A DNA stretch of 64,000 nucleotides from Sandaracinaceae bacterium (GCA_040218145.1 JAVJQK010000054.1:16729-80728); one strand, 5' to 3'; shown: positions 7,987 to 21,042, counted from the stretch's first letter. The notes: generated from the sequence alone by a model not told the origin. Translations and numbers: made by a program.

Positions 7987-10548
7987 ATGAGCTTTCGAGG
8001 TGTGCTGATCGCGGCCCTCTTGATGGGGGCCGGGTGTGACGATGGGGTGGTCGACGACCCCGACTCTGGCGTGGAGCCGCCGCCGGTGGACGCCGGGCCG
8101 CCGGAGCCCGTGTCGGTGGACCACTGCGCGTTCGAGTCGGTGCCCGCCACCGCGCGCGCCGGAGGGGCGGTCGAGTCAGGCACGCTCGAAGCCGGCGTCG
8201 CCGAGACCATGCTCGACATCCCGCTCGGGGCGAGCCTCGCGGCCTACACCTCGCGCGCGGACGGCGTCGGGGCCGAGGGCTTCCTCCCCGCGCCCGACGA
8301 GCGGCACACCGAGCTCGCCGGCTCCTTCGCCCCGTCGGTGGGCATCGAGACCGCGCCGCGCGTCCGGGCCCTCGCGCTCCGCGCCGGCGGTGAGACCGTG
8401 ATCGTCATGAAGGTCGACCTGGCCTCGAGCTACCAGGGCTTCGTCTACGACGTGGAAGCCGAGCTGGGGCCGGAGTTCGCCGGCAAGGTGATCATCGCGA
8501 GCAGCCACAGCCACTCGAGCTTCGGCAACTACTCCGGCCACACGGCGCTCGCGGTCGGCTTCGGCCGCTTCCGCTCCACCGTGTACGAGACGCTCATCGC
8601 GCAGATGGTCGCGACCGCGCAGGCCGCGGTGGCGGACCTGGCGCCCGCCCAGATCGGCTTCGGCTACGACCCGACCTTCGACGAAGAAGACCGCGTCAAC
8701 CGCGACCGCCGCAGCGAGAACGACGAGCTCGCCGGAGGCCGTGAAGACGACCACCACCTCTTCGTCGTCCGCGTCGACGATCTCGAGGGCAACCCGATGG
8801 CGCTGCTCCCGGTGTTCGGGATCCACGGCACCATCCAGGGCGGCGGCAACGCGCTGGTCAGCACCGACTCGATCGGCGGCATCGAGCGCGTGCTGGAGGA
8901 GAGCTTCGACTCCGAGGTGCTCGTGATGCACCTGCAGGGGGCGGCGGGTGACGTCTCGCCGGCGGGGACCGGGGCCATCGACTGCGAGGGCGAGCAGGTC
9001 TGCGCCGACTTCGCGCGGCAGGAGACGGTGGGCGTCTACGCGCTCGACGAGATCCGCGCGGCCTGGGAGGAGGCGGGCGTGGAGATGCGGACCGAGCTGC
9101 CGCTCGAGATGGTCACGCGCCAGGTCCCGCTGGGCCCCGACTGGACGAACTTCTCGATCCGCGACGGGGCCCTCGAGTACGCCCCGTGGGATGGGCGCAC
9201 GGACGCGGACGGAATCGTGTTCGACGAGGAAGGCGAGCTGGTCTCCCCGATCGACGAGTTCAACGCGCCCTACGGCGCGGCGCTCTGCGGCGGCGGGGAC
9301 ATCGGCCTGCGGCTGCCCCGCTCGGCGCTGCCGGGGACCGACTCGCTCGAAGATCTCAGCTACCACACCTGCAACCGCATCGAGCTGATCGATCGGATCA
9401 TCGAGGTCACGGTCGACGTGGAGCTCGACGATCCGCCGATCTGCGACACCACGCAGACCACCGTCAGCGCGCTCCGGATCGGCGACTGGATGCTGGGCAC
9501 GCTGCCGGGCGAGCCGACCACCCTCCTCGTCAACCATCTGCGCACGCTCTCTCCGACCGCGCCCGAGCAAACGATCATCGTCGGCTACGCGCAGGATCAC
9601 GGCGGCTACCTGCTGCGCCCCGAGGACTGGATCAGCAACGGCTACGAGCCGAGCATCACGTTCTGGGGCCCGCTCGAGGGCGAGTACGTGGCCGAGCAGA
9701 CGGCGGCGATGATGGCGATGGCGGCCACGGACGACCGCGAGGACGCGGCGGGCGGAGGCGTCGACCGCGTCTCGACCCCGACCGTGGTGGACGAGATCAC
9801 GCCCGACACCACGAGCGCCGAGACCGGCAGCGTGCCGAGCGCGTTGCCCGCGTATCTCTTCACGCGGCTCCTCCGAGACCCCGTCAGCCCGCAGCCCGCC
9901 ACCCAGGTGGAGCGGCTCCGGAGCGTCTACTTCACGTTCATCGGTGATGACCCGATCCGCGGCACCCCCCGCGTCTTCCTCCAGCGTGAGGTCGGGGGCG
10001 CGTACGAGGACGTGCTCCGCCGGAGCGGGCGCCCCGTGGTGGACGGCGACCTCATCCTCACCTGGACCCCGGACCCGCTGATGCGCGAGGCGGGCGTCGA
10101 GCGCACCCACTACTACACGGTGGAGTTCCAGGCGGCGGCGCCGATGGGCATGCCGGGGCTCGAAGGCATCGCCGATCGGCGCGGCCTCCCGGCGGGCAAC
10201 TACCGCTTCCGCGTCGAGGGGCCGGGCTTCGAGCTGACCAGCGACGCGTTCGAGGTCGTGCCGGCCACGCTCACCGAGACGCACGAGGCGGCCGGCGCGG
10301 ATCTCCGCGTCACCGTGGGCGTCGAGAGCGGCGACGGCTACCGGCTGCTGGACCTGACGGCGCGCAGCAACCGCTTCGTCCCGATCCGGGAAGAGGAGGT
10401 CGTCGTCACCGTCGAGCCGCCCATCGGGCTGGCGCGCATGGAGACGCTCACCACCGGCGCCGACGGCACCCTCACCATCACCGACGCCGCCACGGCGCGC
10501 GTCACGGTCACCGACCGCTTCGGCAACACGGTCGAGATCACGCCCTGA
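7987..10548 (+). CDS. Neutral/alkaline non-lysosomal ceramidase-like lipoprotein
   Basis: An 853-aa protein. It begins with a short signal and a lipobox-like 'LLMGAGC' (C17), then a Pro/Asp-rich linker. The large central domain resembles neutral ceramidase N-terminal domains: 'SSHSHSSFGNYSGHTAL' (zinc-binding histidines in the family), 'VNRDRRSEN', 'VFGIHGT' and 'LQGAAGDVSP'. A beta-sandwich-like C-terminal part follows. In the family it hydrolyses the amide bond of ceramide to sphingosine and fatty acid; sphingolipids occur in this bacterial group. Placement outside the cytoplasm follows from the lipoprotein signal. ATG 7987 is preferred over the out-of-context upstream codon at 7879 because the signal peptide begins there. 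Substrate is inferred from the family only. Confidence 0.75.
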   Translation: MSFRGVLIAALLMGAGCDDGVVDDPDSGVEPPPVDAGPPEPVSVDHCAFESVPATARAGGAVESGTLEAGVAETMLDIPLGASLAAYTSRADGVGAEGFLPAPDERHTELAGSFAPSVGIETAPRVRALALRAGGETVIVMKVDLASSYQGFVYDVEAELGPEFAGKVIIASSHSHSSFGNYSGHTALAVGFGRFRSTVYETLIAQMVATAQAAVADLAPAQIGFGYDPTFDEEDRVNRDRRSENDELAGGREDDHHLFVVRVDDLEGNPMALLPVFGIHGTIQGGGNALVSTDSIGGIERVLEESFDSEVLVMHLQGAAGDVSPAGTGAIDCEGEQVCADFARQETVGVYALDEIRAAWEEAGVEMRTELPLEMVTRQVPLGPDWTNFSIRDGALEYAPWDGRTDADGIVFDEEGELVSPIDEFNAPYGAALCGGGDIGLRLPRSALPGTDSLEDLSYHTCNRIELIDRIIEVTVDVELDDPPICDTTQTTVSALRIGDWMLGTLPGEPTTLLVNHLRTLSPTAPEQTIIVGYAQDHGGYLLRPEDWISNGYEPSITFWGPLEGEYVAEQTAAMMAMAATDDREDAAGGGVDRVSTPTVVDEITPDTTSAETGSVPSALPAYLFTRLLRDPVSPQPATQVERLRSVYFTFIGDDPIRGTPRVFLQREVGGAYEDVLRRSGRPVVDGDLILTWTPDPLMREAGVERTHYYTVEFQAAAPMGMPGLEGIADRRGLPAGNYRFRVEGPGFELTSDAFEVVPATLTETHEAAGADLRVTVGVESGDGYRLLDLTARSNRFVPIREEEVVVTVEPPIGLARMETLTTGADGTLTITDAATARVTVTDRFGNTVEITP

Positions 10549-11254
10549 CCCGGACCACGCTCGTGGGGACGGGGCGCCTCTCCTCGCGCGCGGGGCTGTC
10601 TCGATAGGGCGAGAACCCGCGAACCGGGCGCACTCCGTCGGGGGTGCGCTCGAGCACCCGGCGCTGCAGCAGCCGATACAGCGCCAGCGCGTCCGTGGGA
10701 TCGCGCTCCCACTTGCGCACCCGCGCGCGGCCGAGCTGTCCCTGCGCGGCGGCTCTCCGCCACCGCGCCTCCGCCTTCGCGACGGCCGCCTGGCTTCGCG
10801 CAGGATCGACGATGAAGGGGCCCTCGTTCCGCAGGCCGACGTACTCGGCCAGGAACGCGAAGTCGACGTAGCGGAGCGGTCGGACCGGCGGCAGCGCGGC
10901 GCGGCGGACCACGCCTCCCGAGGCGAACACCTGGCGGAGGAGCGAGCCGGCGAGGGCGTGGTTGTGGGCGTACCAGCGGTCTCGCGTCAGGTCGCGCTCG
11001 AGGCGCGCCAGCCCCCAGACGAGGAGGGCGGCCGCGAGCGGCCCGACGACGAGCAGGCTCTCGAGGCCGAGGTATCGGGCGGACGCGAGGGGGGCGGCGA
11101 CGAGCCCGGAGAAGGCCACCAGCGCACCGAGGACCTCCAGGACGCGCGGCGTGGACGGGCGTGGGCACGCTCCATCGACGCGCCGGTCGATCTCCCGTCG
11201 ATCGACCTCCACCGCCGCCATCCGCTCCTCCACCGCGCGCTCGAGATCGTTCAC
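10538..11254 (-). CDS. Hypothetical membrane protein with N-terminal helix
   Basis: A protein of about 238 aa that I do not recognise. A charged helical N-terminus ('VNDLERAVEERMAAVEVDRR') precedes two adjacent hydrophobic segments ('LEVLGALVAFSGLVAAPLAS', 'LESLLVVGPLAAALLVWGLA'). An Arg-rich soluble C-terminal region follows. The start is uncertain: GTG 11269, GTG 11254 and ATG 11218 are all in frame, and 11218 has the best Shine-Dalgarno (GGAGG). The gene runs convergently into the ceramidase-like gene; the two ends overlap by 11 bp. Confidence 0.55.
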   Translation of the reverse strand: MNDLERAVEERMAAVEVDRREIDRRVDGACPRPSTPRVLEVLGALVAFSGLVAAPLASARYLGLESLLVVGPLAAALLVWGLARLERDLTRDRWYAHNHALAGSLLRQVFASGGVVRRAALPPVRPLRYVDFAFLAEYVGLRNEGPFIVDPARSQAAVAKAEARWRRAAAQGQLGRARVRKWERDPTDALALYRLLQRRVLERTPDGVRPVRGFSPYRDSPAREERRPVPTSVVRVRA

Positions 11255-11297
11255 CTCTGCGCAACACACGGGCGAAGGAGAGATTGCGGGAGAGTCG

Positions 11298-11702
11298 CTA
11301 CTCCTCGTCTGCTTTGCGCTTGCCGAGGAGCTTGTCGTAGAGGACCGGGCCGAGGGAGTCGACCATCATCTTCTCGACCGTGTTGGCGATCTTGTCCCGC
11401 TCGGCCTCGGACTCGTAGACGAAGCCGATGCCCATGCCGGGCTCCTGCTCTTCGTTCGCGTCGTCCTCGTAGACGATCCACTGGACCTTGCCCTTGATCG
11501 CCAGGGGCGCCTCCAGGGTCGGGACCTGCAGCTGGAACATGAACTCCGTCCCGATGGACAGCGGGTTCTTGGTCCGGATGAACGTCCCCCCACGGCTGAT
11601 GTTCTTCGTGTAATCCGCGAAGAACGAATTCAGCCGCTTGTACTCGACCTTCAACGCGATCGGCACGCGGGGGTGATTCCTCCGGTCAGATTCTTCCGAC
11701 AC
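11298..11702 (-). CDS. PilZ domain protein (TIGR02266-like)
   Basis: A 134-aa single-domain PilZ protein. It shows the RxxxR motif ('RNHPR') and, after a beta strand, the 'NISRGGTFI' motif; these two elements bind cyclic di-GMP in the family. Such stand-alone PilZ proteins are numerous in myxobacteria and are linked to motility and surface behaviour. I chose GTG 11702 because TATCGT ends 6 nt upstream and codons before it look non-coding; GTG at 11738 is an alternative. It is divergent from the sigma factor gene, with ~175 bp between starts. Confidence 0.85.
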   Translation of the reverse strand: MSEESDRRNHPRVPIALKVEYKRLNSFFADYTKNISRGGTFIRTKNPLSIGTEFMFQLQVPTLEAPLAIKGKVQWIVYEDDANEEQEPGMGIGFVYESEAERDKIANTVEKMMVDSLGPVLYDKLLGKRKADEE

Positions 11703-11878
11703 GCCGGCACGATACGCCGGGCGACGGTCGGGTGGCAAAACTCCGATCCAAGGGCGGGGTGGGGGCCGAGGTCACAGCCCGGATGGAGGCCTCCACCCTC
11801 ACCCCCTGCTCACCCCGCCTGACACGGTTCGGAGGCCTTGGTACGCTCGCGCCTTCTCGCGAACCCTCCATCTTCTTC

Positions 11879-12478
11879 ATGACCGAGCGAAGCGAAGCGG
11901 AGCTCCTCGAGGCGGCCCAGGGCGGCGACCGTCGGGCGTTCAGCCGTCTGGTGCGCAAGCACCAGCGAAGGGTCTACGCGTGCGCGGTCCAGATGCTCGG
12001 CGACGGCGGGGACGCGGACGACGCGGTGCAGGAGACCTTCATGCGGGCCTGGCGCGCCATCGCCCGCTTCGACGGGCGCAGCCAGCTCTCGACCTGGCTC
12101 TACCGGGTCTGCGTGAACGTCTGCCTCAACCACATCCGCAAGCGAAAGCGCCACGACGCGGCGGACATCGCCGATCCGCGCATGCCGGAGCCGAAGGCCG
12201 ATCCCACCCAGGGCAGCTCCGACCCGGCGCGCGCGCTCGAGGCGCGGCAGCTCCAGGGGCGCATCGCCGAGGCGCTCGACGGGCTGAGCGAGTCGCTCCG
12301 TACGACGGTGATCATGGTGCTCGTGCACGGCATGCCCCAGAAGGAGGCGGCGGAGGTGCTCGGCTGCTCGGAGGGCACGATCGCCTGGCGCATTCACGAG
12401 GCGCGCCGCCGCCTGCGATTGGCGCTGGCGTCCGAAGAGGATCAAACCGAAGGCGAAGAAGGGAGACGCGCGTCGTGA
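11879..12478 (+). CDS. ECF-family RNA polymerase sigma factor
   Basis: A 199-aa sigma factor with only regions 2 and 4. Region 2 covers about residues 20-85 ('GDADDAVQETFMRAWRAI', 'STWLYRVCVNVCLNHIRKRK'). Region 4 covers ~130-180 ('GLSESLRTTVIMVLVHGM', helix-turn-helix 'QKEAAEVLGCSEGTIAWRIH'). It should direct RNA polymerase to a small regulon. ATG 11879 opens the normal ECF N-terminus ('MTERSEAELLEAAQGGDRRA'); upstream in-frame codons look non-coding. Its stop overlaps the next gene's GTG (GTGA), which indicates coupling to the probable anti-sigma partner. Confidence 0.93.
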   Translation: MTERSEAELLEAAQGGDRRAFSRLVRKHQRRVYACAVQMLGDGGDADDAVQETFMRAWRAIARFDGRSQLSTWLYRVCVNVCLNHIRKRKRHDAADIADPRMPEPKADPTQGSSDPARALEARQLQGRIAEALDGLSESLRTTVIMVLVHGMPQKEAAEVLGCSEGTIAWRIHEARRRLRLALASEEDQTEGEEGRRAS

Positions 12479-13764
12479 ACGAAGAGCTGCAGCGCCGGAT
12501 CTCGGACGCGCTCGACGCCCCTGGGGGCCTCGAGGCGGACGAGGATCTGCGCGCGCTCCTCGAGGGCGACGCGGACGCCGCCGGCTACGCGGCCGATCTT
12601 CAGGCCATCGACGGAGCGCTCGGCGCGCTCGGAGAGGGCTTCCGCGAGCCGGACTGGGATGCGCTCGCGGACCGCATCGACGCGCAGATCGAGGCGGAGA
12701 GCGACGGGCAGGACGCCCTGGAGCCCCTCGACGTGACCGCGCCGCCGACCCTCTCGGACGACCTGTCCGAGGAGGAGGCCCACGCGGCCGCGGCGGTCGT
12801 CACTCCGGAGGCCGCTGCGCACGCTCCTGCGCACGCTGCCCAGCGCGCGGCTTCGCCCGGCGTGGAGTCCGCCGCGCCCGTGGTCGACCTGGCCGCGCGC
12901 CGCCGCCGTCGGACGCTCTTCGCCGCCGCGGGTGGCCTCGCCGCCGCCGCCGCCGTGGCGCTCGGGGTCACCGCCGGGCTCTCGACGATGCAGAGCGAGG
13001 CGCCCGTCGCGATGGGCCCCGCGGCAACCGAGACCATGGCCAGCGCCGACGAGGCGGCCGAAGAAGCGCCGGCCGAGCCACGGTGGCAGGGGCCCAGCCC
13101 GGCGTCTCCCGCGGCGGAGATGGAGTCCGATCTCGGCGCGGCCGCGGTGGCGGAGCCAGCCCTGGCGGAGATGGACCGCTACGAGGCGGAGCCCGAGGAG
13201 CCGACCGCGTCGCCCACGCCGGATCCGGACCCGTCGCCGCCCCCCATGGGCCGTCGCGCGGCACGGTCCCGCGGTGCGGGGATGCAGGACTCGTTCGCGG
13301 GCGTCGGCGCGAGCGGGGGTGGCGGCGGGTCCGGGGGGGCGCGGACCGCGAGCGGGAGCGGCGCCAGCGCGCCCTCGCGCGCTGAGCCCTCGCCCACTGA
13401 GCCCTCGCCCACTGAGCCCTCGCGCAGGGAGATCGTCAACGCGCTCCAACGCGTCGAGCCCGCCGTGCAGCGCTGCATCGCGGATCGTCGTGAGGTGGCG
13501 CGCGTGATCGTGGTCGTCGAGCCCAGCGGACAGGTGAGCGACGTCCAGGTCTCCGCGCCCCACGCCGGCACGCCCGCGGAGGCCTGCATCGTGCGCGCGG
13601 TGCAGGGCGCGCGGTTGCCCGCGAGCGGGGCCGGGTATCGGGCCGCCCACCCCTTTCGCCCCGCCCCCGTCGCCGGGGGCACGCTGAGCCGCCCGCCAGC
13701 CTCCGCGCGCCGCGCCCGTGAGGCCCCCGCGACGTCGCTGCCGGCACGCACCGAGCGCCGCTGA
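12475..13764 (+). CDS. Probable transmembrane anti-sigma factor with AgmX/TonB-like C-terminal domain
   Basis: A 429-aa protein translationally coupled to the sigma factor (GTGA overlap; GGGAG upstream). Residues 1-80 form an acidic helical N-terminus where a cytoplasmic anti-sigma region would be, but no HxxxCxxC zinc motif is present. One membrane helix follows at ~148-169. A long Ala/Pro/Glu linker contains a 15-bp tandem repeat (EPSPT). A folded C-terminal domain of ~65 residues follows (from 'REIVNALQRVEPAVQRC' to 'EACIVRAVQGARLP'), with the paired cysteines typical of the AgmX/PglI C-terminal family of myxobacteria. That domain would lie in the periplasm and could sense or bind a partner. 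The anti-sigma role is inferred from position. Confidence 0.7.
   Translation: MNEELQRRISDALDAPGGLEADEDLRALLEGDADAAGYAADLQAIDGALGALGEGFREPDWDALADRIDAQIEAESDGQDALEPLDVTAPPTLSDDLSEEEAHAAAAVVTPEAAAHAPAHAAQRAASPGVESAAPVVDLAARRRRRTLFAAAGGLAAAAAVALGVTAGLSTMQSEAPVAMGPAATETMASADEAAEEAPAEPRWQGPSPASPAAEMESDLGAAAVAEPALAEMDRYEAEPEEPTASPTPDPDPSPPPMGRRAARSRGAGMQDSFAGVGASGGGGGSGGARTASGSGASAPSRAEPSPTEPSPTEPSRREIVNALQRVEPAVQRCIADRREVARVIVVVEPSGQVSDVQVSAPHAGTPAEACIVRAVQGARLPASGAGYRAAHPFRPAPVAGGTLSRPPASARRAREAPATSLPARTERR
13383..13422. repeat. 15-bp tandem repeat in the linker of the anti-sigma-like protein
   Basis: The unit tgagccctcgcccac is repeated about 2.7 times, encoding the EPSPT/EPSRR linker just before the C-terminal domain. 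The unit length keeps the frame. Confidence 0.85.
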
Positions 13765-13810
13765 AAGAGGGGGCGGGGCTCGACGCGTCGGGCTGATATC
13801 CTCCGTGCCC

Positions 13811-17749
<3,939 letters not shown>

Positions 17750-17815
17750 CTCACTCCGATCGCCACCATAGGCTCCCCGCCCCCGGCTGCCCGGGGGAGA
17801 GATGCCCGTTTCATC

Positions 17816-20104
17816 ATGACGGAAAACGCCGAAGAAAAGGCCCCCGAGAACGACGCGCCCGAGGCGTCGAACGAGGTGAGCCCCACCGCCGACGCCGCTC
17901 CCACGGGAGCGCCGGCCGAGCCGCGCGCGGAGACCTCCGCCGCACCCTCCGACGTCGCCGAGAGCGCCGCGGAGGCCGCACCTCAGCCTGCCCCCGAGGC
18001 AGCGTCCCAGGCGGCACCGCCGGGGGCCGAGGGGTCGACCCAGGCTGGGCCGGTTCCCACCGAGGGCGGCGACGCCGCGTCGGCGTCCGGCGCGACGAGC
18101 GCAGGCGCTGACGGCTCCGCGTCCGAGGGCGAGGAAGGCGAGGGCGAAGGCGGCAAGAAGAAGCGCAAGCGTCGTCGTCGTCGCAAGAAGAAGAAGCCGG
18201 GCGAGGGCGCCGAGGCGCAGCCGCAGGCCGAGGGCGCCGAAGGCGCTCCCTCCGGCGGCAAGAAGAAGGAGCAGCCCCACCTCGCCTTCCAGGCGTTCTT
18301 CGAGGGCGCCGCTCGCCGCCACGCGTTCAGCGTGGGCGAGGTGGTCGCGGGTCGCATCGCGAACGTCACGGAAGACGTCGCGGTGGTGGACCTCTTCGGC
18401 AAGGCGACCGCGTACGCGCGCCGCTGTGAGCCGCGCGACGTGCCGATCGAAGAGAAGCCCGCGGTGCCCGAGCAGTCGCTCGCCGTGACCGCGGCGCTCG
18501 CCGCGAAGGCCGCGAGCGCCTCCGCCGCGCCTGCTGCTGCGCCCGACGCCGCTGCCGCGCCCGACGCTGCTGCTGCGCCCGACGCTGCTGCCGCGCCCGA
18601 CGCCGCTGCCGCGCCCGCTGCCGAAGCCGCGCCCGCTGCCGCTGCCGCTGCCGCGCCCGCTGCCGAAGCGGTCGAAGGGGCACACACGGCCGCGGAACAG
18701 GGAGGCGACAGCGACTCCGACGGGGACGACGACGAGGCCGAGGCCAAGTCCGACGGCTCGCGCGAGCCGGTCGAGGAGCCGCCCTACCGCAAGACGCCGG
18801 AAGGCGCCGCGCCGCTCGAGTCGGGCGCCATCTTCCGGGGGCGCGTCGGCGCCGTCGCGGAGAGCGGCCACATCGCGATCGTCAACGACCTCATCGACGT
18901 CGGCCGTACCCGCAAGTACCTGCGTCAGTGCAAGTCGGATCGCTCGCGGGTCGACGGCCTGATCTTCGGCTTCAACCGCGGCGGCTTCGACGTGCTGGTC
19001 TACGGACTGCGCGCGTTCTGCCCGGTGAGCGGCGTCAGCATCGACAACATCCAGGACCCCACCACGCTGCTCGGGCAGTGGGGCGAGTTCCACGTCCAGG
19101 CGGCCAAGAGCGGCAGCCAGGGTCTCGTCGTCAGCCGCCGCAGCATCCTCGAGAAGGAAGCGCGCAAGGCGGCCAAGGCGCTCCTCAAGAGCCTCGAGAA
19201 GGGCCAGACCCTCGAGGGCCGCGTCACCCAGGTCCGCGAGTTCGGCATCTTCGTCGACATCGGCGGCGTCGAGGGCCTCGTGCACCAGAGCGAGATCAGC
19301 TGGGAGCACGGAACCCGTCCGGCCGACGTGGCCAAGCCCGGCGACACCGTGAAGGTCGTCGTGCTCGGCACCAAGGAGCGCGAGAGCAAGCGCGAGCGTC
19401 ACGACCGCGTGTCGCTCTCGATGAAGGCGCTCCAGCCCGACCCGTGGGACGCCCACAAGGACTCGCTGGTCGAGGGCACGCCCATGAAGGCCCCCGTGGT
19501 CCGCACCGCGGAGTTCGGCGCCTTCATCCAGCTGGCGCCCGGCATCGACGGCCTGCTCCACGTGAGCGAGCTCGGCGGCAAGGACGTCCAGCACGCCAAC
19601 CAGGTCGTCAAGGATGGGGACGAGGTCTACGTCGTCATCGAGCGCGTCGACAAGAAGTCGCGCCGCATCAGCCTGAGCAAGCTCTCGGACGCCGAGGCGG
19701 AGCTCTTCGAGAAGGGCGAGCTGACCGCGGCCAACCGCGCGCCGAAGCTCAAGCAGGGCTCGAGCGTCAAGGTCGTGGTCCAGCAGGTCCTCTCGGCCGG
19801 CCTCCAGGTCCGCATCGAGAACGTCATCGGCAAGAAGGGCCGCGGCTTCATCCCGAACTCCGAGATGGGCACCGCGCGCGGCACCGACCACCGCAAGAAG
19901 TGGCCTCCCGGCACCGAGATCGACGTGATGATCATCGGCACCGACCGCGACGGCGGCCTCCGCTGCAGCCGCAAGCGCTTCCTCCAGGACGAAGAGCGCC
20001 GCGCGGTCCGCGAGTACCGCAAGGAGGTCAGCAAGCAGGGCCTCGGCACCTTCGGCGACATCCTCAAGGCCAAGCTCGGCCTCGATCAAGACAGCTCTCA
20101 GTAG
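17816..20104 (+). CDS. Multi-S1-domain RNA-binding protein, ribosomal protein S1-like
   Basis: A 762-aa protein. The first ~170 residues are disordered and acidic with a Lys/Arg block ('KKKRKRRRRRKKKKPG'). A partial S1-like unit follows ('FSVGEVVAGRIANVTEDVAV'), then an Ala/Pro/Asp spacer with five PDAAAA-type repeats. The C-terminal half has about four S1-like domains, the best being 'GQTLEGRVTQVREFGIFVDI' and 'VEGTPMKAPVVRTAEFGAFI'. S1 domains bind RNA; the protein may act in translation or RNA metabolism. It is not the standard rpsA product (fewer S1 units, long charged N-terminus). No Shine-Dalgarno is seen before ATG 17816. A GC-rich hairpin lies at ~17773-17799, just upstream. tRNA-Val lies 42 bp downstream. 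Confidence 0.8.
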   Translation: MTENAEEKAPENDAPEASNEVSPTADAAPTGAPAEPRAETSAAPSDVAESAAEAAPQPAPEAASQAAPPGAEGSTQAGPVPTEGGDAASASGATSAGADGSASEGEEGEGEGGKKKRKRRRRRKKKKPGEGAEAQPQAEGAEGAPSGGKKKEQPHLAFQAFFEGAARRHAFSVGEVVAGRIANVTEDVAVVDLFGKATAYARRCEPRDVPIEEKPAVPEQSLAVTAALAAKAASASAAPAAAPDAAAAPDAAAAPDAAAAPDAAAAPAAEAAPAAAAAAAPAAEAVEGAHTAAEQGGDSDSDGDDDEAEAKSDGSREPVEEPPYRKTPEGAAPLESGAIFRGRVGAVAESGHIAIVNDLIDVGRTRKYLRQCKSDRSRVDGLIFGFNRGGFDVLVYGLRAFCPVSGVSIDNIQDPTTLLGQWGEFHVQAAKSGSQGLVVSRRSILEKEARKAAKALLKSLEKGQTLEGRVTQVREFGIFVDIGGVEGLVHQSEISWEHGTRPADVAKPGDTVKVVVLGTKERESKRERHDRVSLSMKALQPDPWDAHKDSLVEGTPMKAPVVRTAEFGAFIQLAPGIDGLLHVSELGGKDVQHANQVVKDGDEVYVVIERVDKKSRRISLSKLSDAEAELFEKGELTAANRAPKLKQGSSVKVVVQQVLSAGLQVRIENVIGKKGRGFIPNSEMGTARGTDHRKKWPPGTEIDVMIIGTDRDGGLRCSRKRFLQDEERRAVREYRKEVSKQGLGTFGDILKAKLGLDQDSSQ

Positions 20105-20146
20105 TGCTTGCGCGGTTTCGAAGCGCTTGCTAGAAACCGCCTCCTC

Positions 20147-20219
20147 GGGCGATTAACTCAGAGGCTAGAGTGCCACCTTCACACGGTGGAAGTCACTGGT
20201 TCGACTCCAGTATCGCCCA
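20147..20219 (+). tRNA. tRNA-Val, anticodon CAC
   Basis: A full 73-nt cloverleaf can be folded. The acceptor stem is GGGCGAT/ATCGCCC, the D stem ACTC/GAGT with AGAGGCTA loop, and the anticodon stem CCACC/GGTGG. The 7-nt loop TTCACAC places CAC at positions 34-36 (reads GUG). The variable loop is 5 nt, and the T arm ACTGG-TTCGACT-CCAGT is canonical. The discriminator is A; CCA is not encoded. The gene sits between the S1 protein and the repeat array. Confidence 0.96.
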
Positions 20220-20221
20220 TT

Positions 20222-21042
20222 CTCGCTGCGCTCCAATGGTCGGGCGCCTCCGGCGCCCGGCGCCCTTCGGGCGCGCGATACTTCGTCGGCTCCATCCAAC
20301 GATTCCGGCTCCGCGGACTGCGTCCGCTCCGCTCTGAATCGTTGCATGTCGTGCGACTCCTTCGCTTGCCCGCGCTGCGCTTCATCGGCGGGCCGTATGC
20401 GGTGCCCGGCGCCCTTCGGGCGCGCGATACTTCGTCGGCTCCATCCAACGATTCCGGCTCCGCGGACTGCGTCCGCTCCGCTCTGAATCGTTGCATGTCG
20501 TGCGACTCCATTGCTTGCCCGCGCGGCGCTTCACCGGCGGACCGTACGCGGCGCCCGGCGCCCTTCGGGCGCGCGAGACTCGTCGGCTCCATCCAACGAT
20601 TCCGGCTCTGCGGACTGCGTCCTCCGCTCTGAATCGTTGCATGTCGTGCGACTCCATTGCTTGCCCGCGCGGCGCTCCAATGGCCGCACGCGGCGCCCGG
20701 CGCCCTTCGGGCGCGCGATACTTCGTCGGCTCCATCCAACGATTCCGGCTCCGCGGACTGCGTCCGCTCCGCTCTGAATCGTTGCATGTCGTGCGACTCC
20801 ATTGCTTGCCCGCGCGGCGCTCCAATGGCCGACACGGCGCCCGGCCCCATCGGGCGCGCGATACTTCGTCGGCTCCATCCAACGATTCCGGCTCCGCGGC
20901 CTCGGGTCCGCTCCGCTCTGAATCGTTGCATGTCGTGCGACTCCATTGCTTGCCCGCGCTGCGCTTCAGCGGCGGACCGTATGCGGCGCCCGCCGCGGCC
21001 TCGGGTCCGCTCCGCTATCGTTGCATGTCGTGCGACTCCGGC
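20222..21042. repeat. Array of ~145-bp direct repeats anchored at the tRNA-Val 3' end
   Basis: Five full units and one truncated unit fill the region between tRNA-Val and the next gene; I see no protein gene in it. Each full unit has a short hairpin (gcgccc-ttc-gggcgc, altered in unit 5) and a longer dyad with arms caacgattc and gaatcgttg around a 28-30-nt core. The dyads lie at 20297-20344, 20446-20493, 20594-20639, 20737-20784 and 20880-20928. The right end of each unit reads gcatgtcgtgcgactcc. Unit spacing is 149, 148, 143 and 143 bp. The last unit keeps only the right arm (21018 on). Differences between copies are point changes and short indels, as in an ageing tandem array. Open frames on either strand here are by-products of the repetition. 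Confidence 0.92.

Noticed and set aside
20222..21042. CRISPR array
   Set aside because: Units are ~145 bp and nearly identical throughout, without short repeats and unique spacers, and no cas genes are nearby.
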